From assembly GCA_028023455.1 (NCBI GenBank), contig JAQFVV010000204.1:77501-141500 (forward strand): a stretch of 64,000 nt of DNA, in the 5' to 3' direction. This DNA comes from Epiperipatus broadwayi (lineage: Eukaryota; Onychophora; Udeonychophora; Euonychophora; Peripatidae). Positions 1-11,946 of the stretch are shown here, piece by piece; position 1 is the first letter of the stretch, and each line of letters begins with the position of its first letter. The notes under the pieces are model-generated. The model had not been told where the DNA came from and did not search any database. It saw nothing but the letters and a program-made list of their open reading frames with translations. Made by a program: the position numbers and the translations under genes.

Positions 1-2930
1 TAAATGTATACAATACAATTCTTAAATGACTGAATATAAAATAAAAATAGAAAAAAATTATCGCACAAATAATAACATAATCAATAACAAAACCCTTAAT
101 TGCTAAGACCTAATTAGATATTTGAGGAGAGAGAGGGGGGTTAAAAATGTCAGTAGTTATTAATACCATTTGTTTGTATATTACCAATTGTTTGAGTTCT
201 TTCATTTGTAAAGTACTATTAATTATCTTTTAAACATGCACTATGGGCAAGTATATGTATAGAAAACACATTGATTATCAAATTAATTATCACATGGGAA
301 CTTCCTGGACAATAACAGAAAAGAAGAAAAATAGCACAAAACATCTTTTAAAGCCCACATTGATAAGTGCACATAAATTTTCTTTAAATTACTTTGATTT
401 CTATTTTCAAAAATATTGTTAAGATGATAGACAATTTATAGTATATATAAACTAGTTGATGTCTAAACTTCTTATCAGATAATCCTGAATTTGAATTACA
501 GTAGGATTTCTTCATATTTTTTTCATTCCTTTGATATACACTTTTCCAAAGTGAGTGGAGGCACTAGGCATGGTAAACACTATAGCCATCACCTCTTACA
601 TTTTCAGTCCAGGATGTGTTTTTTTAGTCTCAGATCTTTGGAACAAAAAAACTATCATTCATCACTGCATTTCTTTTTAAATTTTATCCACAATAAGATA
701 TTTGAGATGGGTTGACTATATCAATTAAAAAAAATGATAATAATGCCCTTGCTTCAGCTTCTCTTTGGTATTTATTCATTTTATATTACTAATATCATTG
801 GTTCCTTAAAGACCTTAGCCTCTTAATGGTAATATATGATTCAAGTATCTACTATCCACTTATGTGGTTTAAAGCATTTTTTTTTTGGAAATTTCAACTT
901 ATGATTAATTCATTACTGAATTCAAACTAGTTTGGTGGTGAAAAATTGTCTTTAACAGTTTCTTTGATTTTATACATTTATTAATGAGTTTCTCTCTCAC
1001 TCTTTTTTCTTTCTTCCTCCTTTTTCCTTCTTTATGATTAACATACAGTAAAAATAGCATATAAATATTTAAAAACCTGCATTACACAGAATTAAAACTT
1101 GAAATGTTAATTATGTTCTCATACATAGAATTAAAACTTGAAATATTAATTAATCTTCTCGACTTGTATGAAGGCATTTAAAATAGATTATAGCAGAAAT
1201 CTTTCACTTTATCTCCAGTTCATTTTCTTTTCCATATTCTATCAGTGATTTTCAATATATATATAGTTGAATAAAACAAACACACACAAAAAAAATTCTC
1301 TCTAATACTTCTTTTCTTTCTTTTTTTTTTTGTAATAATTGAGGTCTTGCTTGGGTTTCCAATTAATACCCTACAATATTGTAATTTTATAATAAAAAAA
1401 TGTACCACAATGATTACTCAACTCATCTATCAGAACCCCTAACAAACCAAAAAAAAAGCTAACATATTGGACAAGCTAAAATTGTAATCTTAAAATCGTG
1501 ATTTAAATGAGATGTAACCCAAAACAAATATGAATTTGAGAACCAGTATGAACATGAGTTCTCTCATGGACAAAATATCAAGCAGAAATATAAATAACGT
1601 AAAACTTAGGTTTTTATTTAATTTAATCTCATGAATAATTACTTTGTTTAATAATCAAAACACATTCAAAGGAAATAATAATTTGTGTTCTTTATACACA
1701 GGATCTTTTATTTCTTCTTATATTTTTATAAACTTTTATCTCATTTTAAAATAAATGATAAAATTAAATTGTAAACATTTGAATAAGAAAATACTTCTAA
1801 TTACACTTGGTTAGCAATAAAACTAATCTAAAAATACTTAAAAAAATAATATCATTATGACTAGTAGGTACATTCTATTAAAATATTTTAATGTCGAATC
1901 CTATAATAAGCAATGTAAAATAATACAGTGGGTAGAAAGAGTACTTTATGCTACCGACAACACCATTAACTAAAACAAAATAATGGTACCAAAAATAGAT
2001 CAAATAAATAACTTTAATGTGATTTTAAAATATACTCTGATGTTCAACATTAGTTAACATAGCTTTATTAATTTGATTTTCTCAGTAAATTAATATGATG
2101 ATCGTGATAACAATGAAAACATGAATGTATTTAAAGAATAAAATATTTATTTACATTATAACACGGATTTAAAATTACAATATAATAATAAATAATAGAC
2201 ATTGCAGTATTAATTATTACTAAAATAAGTACTTAGATAACATTAATCAAAAGTTCTCCCCAGCATTAAAAAAAACTAGACAGCAGTTATACATAGAATA
2301 GAAAGCATTTGCCTTAATAATATAACAACAATACCAACTTCATTCAAAATCAGTGTATAAACTATTACTTTGATATTGCTAATGGAAGTCAAATACAAAA
2401 CAAATATAAATTATATGTTTTACCTGTTTATGCATACATCAAACAGAATATTAATGAAGCTCAATACTATCAATAATTCAATATACAGACTTGAAGTATT
2501 GCTATATTCTTTCACACATTTATACCTTTAATGTGCTTACGTAAAAAATACACACAAACAAAATTTAAGAGCAAATGATGTTGAAGAATAAGCCAACAAC
2601 CAACTACCTGACCTCAAAGTGTCACACAAACCTCAATCTCTATTCTGGAAGGGTTTAATAAAATTAAATGTAATGGAAACCATCATAATTATTCCTATAA
2701 TTGGTACATGACAACATATATAATGCCAATGAAGTGAAAAATAAGGCATAGTTATAAAATAGTACATGGAAAGTTTATCCCAGATGTACATGCATATACA
2801 CATAAACACACTCCAGCTAAGAAATCTGAAAAACAATACAACCATAATTGCAAAGTAATACCACAAAGTAGAAATTAAAATTACATTCAATCATTCACTG
2901 ACTTTAAACCACTAAACATCACATGATCAC
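1..2930. other. Gene-free AT-rich stretch
   Basis: No reading frame here looks like protein; the few frames of 60-85 codons are low-complexity translations of AT-rich DNA. A short tandem duplication of about 40 bp lies at 1087-1165 (shared core GAATTAAAACTTGAAAT). Nothing else was recognised. Confidence 0.6.
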
Positions 2931-2940
2931 CTATCATCTA

Positions 2941-3110
2941 GGTGCATTGCTCTCAAATCAAAAGCTCCTCATTGATAAAAGCCACAAGCTAGAAACTAGT
3001 CTGGGGATATTGGATGAGTAGGTACTAGATAGAGATTTTATGCACAAGTTTCTGGCATCCATTGATGCCTGCACTGAGTGGCACTACTGTAAGGAGAGTC
3101 TTGTCTGTTT
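2941..3110 (+). repeat. Hammerhead-motif repeat family, old single copy
   Basis: This segment is a diverged copy, in the opposite orientation, of the repeat that is tandemly duplicated at 29745-30594. Shared blocks include AGAAACTAGTCTGGGGATAT, the following GGATGAGTAGG, and the TTTTATGCACAAG and CTGGCATCCATTGAT blocks. The hammerhead-like core at 2966-3007 is decayed here (TTGATAA where the other copies have CTGATGA), but its helix I strands TCCTCA and TGGGGA and its helix III (A-C/G-T) survive. No protein is encoded. The element class is unknown; a retrozyme or a Penelope-like terminal region would both fit. Confidence 0.6.
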
Positions 3111-5892
3111 TAATACACTGATTTTAAATAATACATTTGTTCACATCCAGATCATAAAATAATTGTCTTATCCTCTGCATATTTAACATACTTGTATATC
3201 ACTGGCATATAAATTCTGAGAATTCTTAAAATATTTATACTTAAAATAGTTTTATTTGGATAATTACTCGTATAAATTTCAATTATAAAACACATCATAT
3301 CATTCATATACCTAATATAATATGAAATATAAAAATAAATTCATAATACCCTATTAACCATGATAATAATAATACCAATCTTTTAAATGCATTACATTTT
3401 GTATTATCTCATTATAAAAAGTCCAAAAGTTTATGAGTTCTTTCATTTTAATTTAAAAAAAATCACTCTCTGGACTTGTGAGTCATTGAGAATAAAATAT
3501 TGCACAATTTAATTAAATACATAGAAAATAAATAAATCAGATCAGAGGTCATCAAAAAGCAGAACAAGTTCACACAAATTATGAAAAAATAAGAGAAAGT
3601 TTATTAATAGGATTAACATGTGGATACAAATTTTAAATGATTTTCAGCAGAACAATAAAAATACTTGGACTGAATAAATGAATGAAATTTCAAAATAGTT
3701 TTTATTTGAATTATATGAAACATAATTATATAATGTTTTCATATAAGCATAAATAATATGGTCATTTGTTTTAAATAAATGACTTCTGAAATAAATACAC
3801 TTCATTTTCTCTTTCTTTTCTATGATAATTTTTTTAATAAATCATCTTAGCATTTACTTTAGTAAATTTAGAAATTTTAAATAATAATAGATTTTAAGAT
3901 GATTCCATGTAATAAAAATACTTCAACAATTAATAAATGACCTATCTTTATAATAGTGCACAATAAATGAAAGAATAATAATAACATTAGTCTTTCTAAG
4001 TAAGTTGTATAACTTTTAAAACTTTCAAATGAAATATTAATAAACTGTTATAAATAATGGCTAGAATTAATTATAATTCACAAAATATTAAACAATATAT
4101 ATAATAATTTTTCCCATTTGGCATTTTATCCTAGTATTTTTCATATTTGTTGTCACTTTGAAGACTTTTATTTAACAATAAAGCTTGTTGTACATTTCTT
4201 AAAAAAAGATATTGTCCATAGATAGCAACAGCATGGGACAACATGCATGTAGACTTCCCAAATGATACTAAGATTTCAGCCACACATAACAAAATAAAAA
4301 CAAAAAACTAGTTTAATTAAGGTGAATTTATTCAAAAGTGAGGTTAAAGTAGTAAGTTATTTCCTATCTTTTTTCTTTTTAATCAAGTGTATGGTTGTGT
4401 GGATCATGATTAAGTTCATCATGTGATTTCAATTAATCAATTTGTCATTAGTATTAGGGTAGGATTTTAATTAACTGATGTAACCTTGACCATTTCTAAT
4501 CAGGTTGTCTAAAAATAAATTTAATCTTAAGAATTGTTTGGACTTGATTAAATTTTTGCCCATTTTCTCCAATCATAAATGATGTTGGTCTAAAGATAAA
4601 CATCATAGGTTTTAATTCACTCTCAAATCACTAGTTTTTACATTATTTTACTGGTTTTATGCTTATTTTATCAAGAATAATGTCCATATGATCTGTTTAC
4701 AGTTATTTTACAATTAAAAAAATCAATATTTAAATTAAAATCATAACAATGACATAAGGCCACCTTCCAAAGTGCTGATTGGTTGTTTCTCATTCTTTAT
4801 AATAGAGAGTGCTTGTCAACAATTTGGCATGTCTAAATTCTTTGTTTTCATCTTCAAAATAAACATGTATAATTTAAGATTTTTTTTTTTACATATTTAC
4901 TATTATTTTCATAAAATATATATGAAAGTATAATTATTTTAGAATAATAATTCAGATTTTAGTAAAAATTATTTACCTTTATATGAAAGTACATTGAAAA
5001 AGAAATCAAAGATGTAGGCTTCATTTTATAATAGGTTATGAAAAGTATATTGTTGTCTGCTGTAGATTATTTTTATCAATTATAAATAGAAATTTATTTT
5101 TGAAAAACCTCATTTACTTTAATAATCTGACAAATTATTACTTTGCTTTTTATGAACTAAATTAAAATGAGTATAATTTTAAAAGACAATTATATTTTTA
5201 CTGCTGATTCTGTAATTGACCAATCAAAAGTTTAGAACTTTAATTTACTCAGCCAATAGGAATTTGGAACTATGAAAATATTAAAACAAATAAAATAGTT
5301 AACTTTATTTAATTACTAACCATATTTTATTTATAATGATTATCTTTTGCTTTATTTAAAAGTTCTCAAAAATTAGGACTTAATTAATGTACTCTAATAT
5401 TAAATAATACTAATTCATTAAATATATTACTTTCAAAATAATTTTTAACTTTAGAGATAATTTATTTCAGGCTTTCTTTTTTTAAAATATCCATGTGCAA
5501 ACCAACGCATAACAAACATATAAAATGATGTGAAATATGTCTATCATTTTGACAAAGCCTTTAGAAATATAACAAAACTTTATCTATTAAAATTTAATTT
5601 AAAACATAATATATTTCAAACTATTTTATTTAATTTAAATTTTTCAAGCTTTAACTTGAAATATCCTGCAAATAAATCAGTTATTATCTCAAAAATTGGA
5701 AATTATATACATTTTATCAAATGATTAATAATATAGTTTAAAAATATATAAGAAATATTTCATATAGCTTAAAATAGTAAGAATTGTTATAGTAAATAGC
5801 TATTTTATTTAAAATAATAAAAAAAAAATAAAGCATTTTGTTGTATGTTTAACACTCTTTGTGCTAAATATAAGATTACAATATATATATTA
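3111..5892. other. Gene-free AT-rich stretch
   Basis: No credible coding frame. CCAAT-type pentamers occur near 4778 (as ATTGG, followed about 20 bp later by TTATAA) and at about 5218 and 5251. They could be chance or the promoter remnant of an unrecognised element. The segment ends in a short (TA)n tract against the LTR at 5893. Confidence 0.5.
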
Positions 5893-7763
5893 TAATGGTC
5901 AGGGTGGATGATGAGGTTCCAGTCTTACCATATCTGCACTATGAGGGCGCCACTAGGCCATTTGAACCTAGAAAATTTATAGAGTAGGCAGATATGTGCT
6001 GTTAAGATCCCACTTTATTTTATACTTAGACATTAGCCCAAGTCACTAGCTCAGTGGAGACGCAGAGATAATAATATATAACTTGTTTAATTTGTATCTT
6101 AAATATAAAAAAATAAAGCCACTGCCAGTAAATAACACAAACAACATTTATTTACACACATATATAATCATTTTAAAATTTGGAGAATAGAATTTATTAT
6201 TTTAGATTTTAATATTCTTTTAATTTAAATTATTATTTTAAGATTTTAAATCATCCACACAGATGAATTTTATATTTATTTTAACATTGTTGAGTATGAA
6301 TAAACTACATAGATTTGCATTTGATAAGAAAATATTCTATCCCTTATTTAACCTTAGGCCAAAAATTTGTAGTCAAACTGGTGTCAATCCATCTGATACA
6401 TTGATGTATTCAATGCAGCATGAAAATACGACAGCACCAAAATACCATACTGTCAGGAATGTACATCTGAACAGTATGGTTAGAGAAGACATTGACTCTC
6501 AACCAAACAGGAATGCTACATCTGTCGGCAAGAAGAACAATAAAAAAACTCCATAGGAAGGGACTGCATTTTCCGTCTTACTATCCCTTCCATAGGCAAA
6601 AAGGGTGTGTGCGGCATATAAATCAATCCTGCCCATAGTGAATCTCATACTCCATCTACTAATAACCAATATATCCAATCCATTGACCTAATTTAGCTAT
6701 GAAATAAATAACCGAAGATTACTCTCCCTTAATAAAACTAATATAAATTTACAAATCTATATAGCCATTCATGCCTGACTTAAGTTTAACATTTATATAA
6801 TTTCGCACAGATGGATTTATAAAAGTTTGTTTTTTTATGTTGAGCATAGATCAACTGCATAGATTTCATGCTCAAAAACATTTCAAAATAAACATAAATG
6901 ATCAAAATATAAAGTCATTGATGTAATTGCAGAGGGAATGCAAAAGAACCCAATGGCATTCATCATAAGATGCCACATTGACACCAATAACTAAAAAGAC
7001 ATCTGAATAAATACATTTTAGATATTCAATGTAAGATATCATTATTTACCAAATGTCTATATATTTTAATCAAATATGAAAACAAAAACATAATTAAACA
7101 TGAACGAATCTATGCAAGCATCAATACTCAACTTAAATTTAATGCATTTAAATAATTTATACAAATAAATATTAACAGAAATAAAAATAAAAATGGAAAT
7201 GATTTTTTTTCTTTTTTTTTAAACCTAAATGTATAAAATCTAAACATTAATTATCAATTTGAAATTTGAAAGTCAGATAAAAGTTCATTTTAAAATTTAA
7301 GTTCTGAATATTAAAAGCTTGAATGAAAGTTCTTAATTATTTTTAAATTTTATAGTTGATGTCTTACAGGAGGAGAATCATGGTTCCTGGTGCCAATTCC
7401 TGCAACGTCTCTATTTGAAGTTTGGTCTGTTGTTCTGGAGGAGGCCTAAGCTGGTTCAATCCTCATATTACAGTCATTTTATTTGAAATAAGTGAGAGTG
7501 TGACAAGTGCATCTTATTGCTCTTCTCACAAAAATCAAGCTGGAACTGTTCTTAATTTCAATATTTTTCCTTTTATAGTACTCCTCTGGATTCATTGAAC
7601 CTCATTTCCTGTTGCAATAATTTCCATTAAGGTCCAAGCAATTGGTTACTGCTTCCATTGGACATTCTAAGATTTTTTTAATTGTCTTATCTATATCTTT
7701 CAACTGACTTTTTTCAATAAGAGCCCCAAAGGCTAGTTTGCTTTTCAATTAATTTACAAAACA
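5893..7763 (-). mobile_element. Old LTR (family A/B), probably solo
   Basis: This ~1.87-kb block is homologous, in inverted orientation, to 30595-32513. The two copies can be followed along most of their length: the GGTCAGGGTG end, the block around ATTAAGAACTTTCAT, a TTTGAAATAAGT block, CTGGTTCAATCCT, a GGACATTCT block and AAGAGCCCCAA. Read on the minus strand it starts TGTTTT and ends GACCATTA (the sister copy ends CCATCA), as expected for LTR termini. The copies are clearly diverged, so this is old. It carries an internal duplication (CACAGATGRATTT blocks near 6258 and 6807). An open frame at 6263-6556 has no homologue in the sister copy and is not called. The outer end abuts a (TA)n tract. 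No internal region is attached. Confidence 0.6.
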
Positions 7764-7840
7764 ATCATTTCCATTTACAAAAATATTTTATCTTTAGATC
7801 TTGTACTTTTTTCCTAAAAAGTACGTTCAAATATATATAC

Positions 7841-10800
7841 TGTAACAATATTTATAAATTAATATAATATGTATTTGTAATTATTAAATTAATATAAAAG
7901 ATATGTATTTGTAACTATAATTTGTAACTATTTTAATATGTCACATTTGTAACCATAATAAATATTTAGATAGGGGAAATTATTAATTATTAGATATATG
8001 TCTATCCAATCTGTACCATTTGTAACTATATTAATTCATCATAGCATAGATAAAGAAATTATAGAATCACTGTGCCACTTGAAAATATCAGCATTAAAGA
8101 TTCTTGGTATTTATTTATATATTGGGGCAGTCATTTGAACAATAAAACATACTGGCCATTGTCATCTAATAAAAATAATATTAAATATAGCAACTGAATA
8201 AAAGTACCCACTGTGAGATTCCTGGAGTGCCTTATGCTTATCTCCAATACTAGGTTCTTCTAACAAAGAATCCTTCCTATTCTTCTTTCCAAATATATAA
8301 GACCATTCATGGTCATATGCACACACGGGTGCTATTCATGACAACTTATAAAAAAATATATTTTATAAAACTAATATTATGAAGTTGGAAAGGGATGATA
8401 TCACTCTTTATTCAGTTTAGCTAAGTACATGTGTTTTCCCATGAGCGCCACTAGATTGTTTTCAATCTAGATAAGTATCTATTTATAGTGTACTTGAGTT
8501 CAAACTCATTCAGTACATATTTATTACACATGACTTGGATGACTATTGAACAAAAATGACATTCTTACATTTTATCTATATTGATAAAATTACAAGATCC
8601 CAATATTACCAAAGTTTATACTATAGATCAAAGATTCTTATAGACATTGCTAGCTCATTAGCGTATATTGATGAACAGACATGTATAATCCTATTAATGG
8701 CTTCCAAACAAGCATGTGAAGACCATTATTGATATTGATGGCCATTTAACTAGATTATTTATCACAATAAAGGTAATAATGATGATGATGATAATAATAT
8801 CATAATAATGATAATAATAGTGATATCATAATAATGATTATAATAGTGATGATGATACCAGCCATGGCTTATCAATAAACTCACAACAATAAATTCATCT
8901 TTATAAACTTATAGGCATCTATTAAAATTATCCTATTTCATACTGGGATTTAATAATACTAATGGTGATGATTGATCATCATGAATCTCTTTGCATAATA
9001 TTCAATTTTCTATAAACCCCTATTTACTAAAATATATTCATTACGCTAAACATTAAATTTAATGATTATAATTTATTAATGATGATTGATGGCGATCATA
9101 ACTTTTATATAGTATTATTTGAAACATTTTTAACTAATAACATGATATCCATCTTTGATGAGGATGATCTAAATTCATGGACACAACACAATTTTAGCTT
9201 TCTATGTTGAACTATAATTATCAAAATTTGGTTATTCTCAAGCATAATCCTTAAATACTTAAATATCAACATTCTAGTTTACCTATTATTTTGCGGACGC
9301 TTAATATTTGCAAGTGATTGCTCAATATATACGAATGGTAATACTTAATAACTGCGAGCAATGATGATGAATTAAAATGATAGAATTAAGACAAAAAAAA
9401 AAACACAATATTCTTAATAATAACTCGGAAACCAATTAAGATATATAATTATATTTTATTAACACTACTACTCTTTCTTTCCTTCTTTAAAGTCAAATCG
9501 ACAATTAAATAAATGGCTTATTAATATAAAAATTTATATAAGTATAAGCAAATAAACTTAATATATAGGTTTGTCATTTTTCTTGATATCTCAAAATAAG
9601 CTGACTTAAATCAATATTAGAAAAAAAAAATACATATTCTATAAATGCTTATTTAAGACTTTTCTTACTCATCATATCATAAAATAAATTTCAGGTGAAA
9701 CTTGTATATGTTATTTCATTTCCATTCAAATGTAATGCCCTACTTTTCAATTTACCATTTTAAACTAATCATATATAACCTATTCTTTGATGTGTTTGGA
9801 TAAGCAGTTACACATTCACGCATTCGGTAATGTTAACATATATGTTTAAAATGTATACCCATAAATTACATATATAAAAATATCTTTTTCTTTTGCAACC
9901 TTATAGCGAAAGAAAATAAAATACATATATTAATTTTTAATATGCAACAAGATAAAATAAAAATAAAAAACATTATAAATGCATATATCTATAGGTTGCT
10001 CATTATCATTAACAACTGAAGAACAATTAAAAAAAAACATTTCAACATTACAATATATAATAAAAAAAAAACAAAAAAAAAAATAATGAAAAATTTAAGT
10101 TTAAAGATTTAAACTATGTTTGTGCTATGTTGTGAGATATTGCAAATAACTATAGATAAACAAGTCTTTAATGTTTCTGTATCAAAAAAGAAAATTGCTT
10201 TGACCAGTAAATTAAGGTTTACTTTTAATAAGTAAAAGAATAAAATCGGTTAAAGAAAGTTCATATTTACCCGTCTACTTTTTACTTCTTATTAATGTCC
10301 TGAGTTTGAATTTTCAGACTGCTTTTCTTTGCTCACCAACAACAACAACAACAAAAAAGAAAGTTATTGCAGATACTTTTAAGATAATGCTGAATCAATT
10401 GACTTGCTTGTTTCTTCAATTCCATTATTATTCACTGTTGATTGGCTTCCTTCTACCATTTAAAAAAAAAGTTATTATAAGTACTTTGAATAAGTAGGTA
10501 CCGGTGGATTTGCTTGTCTCTCTCCTTTAAAAAAAATAATTGCTGTTGACACTTTAGATGATTGAGGTAAATCAACAAAAATTTGATTTATGGCTTCAAA
10601 CTTGGTTCTACATGGCTGTTATAAATTTTCTTTTCCTCCTATTTCCTCTTCTCCATTCATTCGAAGGTAATGAGCTTTTAATAAGCCAGGAACTAGAAAC
10701 AAAGCATTCCATATAGCTTGTGTGGTTGGCTTCAAAATCTATCATTTTGTTGGTTATTACTGGATACATGACTTCATAGACAGATCAGCGATTTTGACTC

Positions 10801-11741
10801 ATTCTGTATTAACCAGGAAGCAGAAAAAAATGGTTTAGCAATGCAGAGGCATAGTATTATGCATAACCAAATATGTTAATATCATTTTTATATAATTATT
10901 ACTAACTTCTAATAAATTCAATCTTGTTCCATTTCTCTCCTCTTCTTTAATATTGCTGGAAATTGCTTTATATAAACGCACATTTCATTTGCTCTTTTTT
11001 TTTCAACTTTCAAAGAGTGAGAAAAAAAAATTAAAGCGTTCACTCTCTTTTAAAAAAAAAAATCAGAGCTTACATTTCTGCTTAAGAATAATAACAAGGA
11101 AGGACCGACTGAGTTGAGTCTCAAAATAATAATAATAATCTGAGTGACTCTCTCTCTAAAAAAATTAATGACTAACTCATCATCTCTCTAAAGAAATTTA
11201 AGACTAACTGATTAAAAAAATTGTTTCAATCATTTATATCGCGAATTTCAACCAAAGAAAAAAAAACATCTGGAAATCTTTATCTTAAAAAAAAAATCAA
11301 AGCTTCACAAGTTTGACGTCGGTCACAATCAATAAAGACTTAAAATTGATCGCTATCGTTATCTACATCAAAGCACCTCTTTTGTAAAAATAATCTTAAG
11401 ACACAGATAACAACAAACCTGGAATCTATAGCCATCAGGAATACGTGTAAAAGCATCTTTGTGTTTGTACAGATGTATTCATTCTTTCACACGTGTACAT
11501 TTTTTATCTCCTAATCTAACAATCTTAATTGCCTTATTTTACACTTTTCTGATTTACTCTATTTTAACAAAATGAAAGTTAAATAAATTTAACACATATT
11601 ATTTAATAAAAAAAAATTATATAATAAATCACAAAACTGCTTATTCATAATAATAAATCTATACATATAAATCTCTGTATGTATAAAAGAAAAAAAAATT
11701 TTTTTTTAAATAATTGAATACTATATATATATATATCTACA
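7841..11741 (-). repeat. 3' LTR of the gag-only element
   Basis: 3901 bp, matched by 15173-19070 over its full length. It contains a GAT/AAT-rich simple-sequence block (about 8775-8860), a (CAA)n patch (about 10336) and several poly-A/T runs that differ by a base or so between the LTRs. A TTTATATAAA sequence near 10966-10977 reads as a possible TATA box on the minus strand, but I see no clear initiator. No protein-coding frame is supported; the 63-codon frame at 10306 is low-complexity. Confidence 0.9.
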
Positions 11742-11760
11742 TTTGCCTCACCCCCAAACA
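11742..11760 (-). other. Polypurine tract
   Basis: Directly inside the 3' LTR the minus strand reads GTTTGGGGGTGAGGCAAA, then the LTR start TGTAGATATA. A purine-rich run immediately upstream of a 3' LTR is the standard primer for plus-strand synthesis. Its position and strand agree with the gag gene and the primer-binding site. Confidence 0.75.
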
Positions 11761-11790
11761 AAAAAAAAATTTTGAATATAAAAAAATTGC

Positions 11791-11946
11791 TTAGGTCATG
11801 AGTGCCATTGGTTTTAGGCTACGTACATTATATGTGCCTTTTACTCCTTCTGACGATTCTAGTACAAATGCATTTTCCCCTTTTCTTTCCTTGAGCATGA
11901 ATGGCCCTTCATATATATTATAGAACTTTTTGAATGTATGCTTCTG
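11791..11946 (-). pseudogene. Integrase C-terminal remnant (pol tail)
   Basis: A 51-codon frame ending in TAA overlaps the 3' end of gag in a different frame. It contains YEGPF, ENAFVLE, GTYNVRSLKP and, upstream, FKKFYNIYEGPF. These align with the integrase tail of the element at 60608-62091 (KKFLDIYEGPY, NNAFVL, GTFNARALKR). This is the GPF/Y module that ends many Ty3/gypsy integrases. Nothing of the upstream integrase, RNase H, reverse transcriptase or protease remains. The junction with gag lies near 11945, so an internal deletion joined gag to the last codons of pol out of frame. The final residues of the gag product (about AYIQKVL) are therefore pol DNA read in another frame. Confidence 0.75.

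Noticed and set aside
6263-6556. 97-codon frame in the A-family LTR
   Set aside because: Not preserved in the inverted sister copy at 30595-32513 and no recognisable domain.
7453-7464. GGTTCAATCCTC as an RNA polymerase III B box
   Set aside because: No A box at suitable distance and it lies inside an LTR; likely chance.
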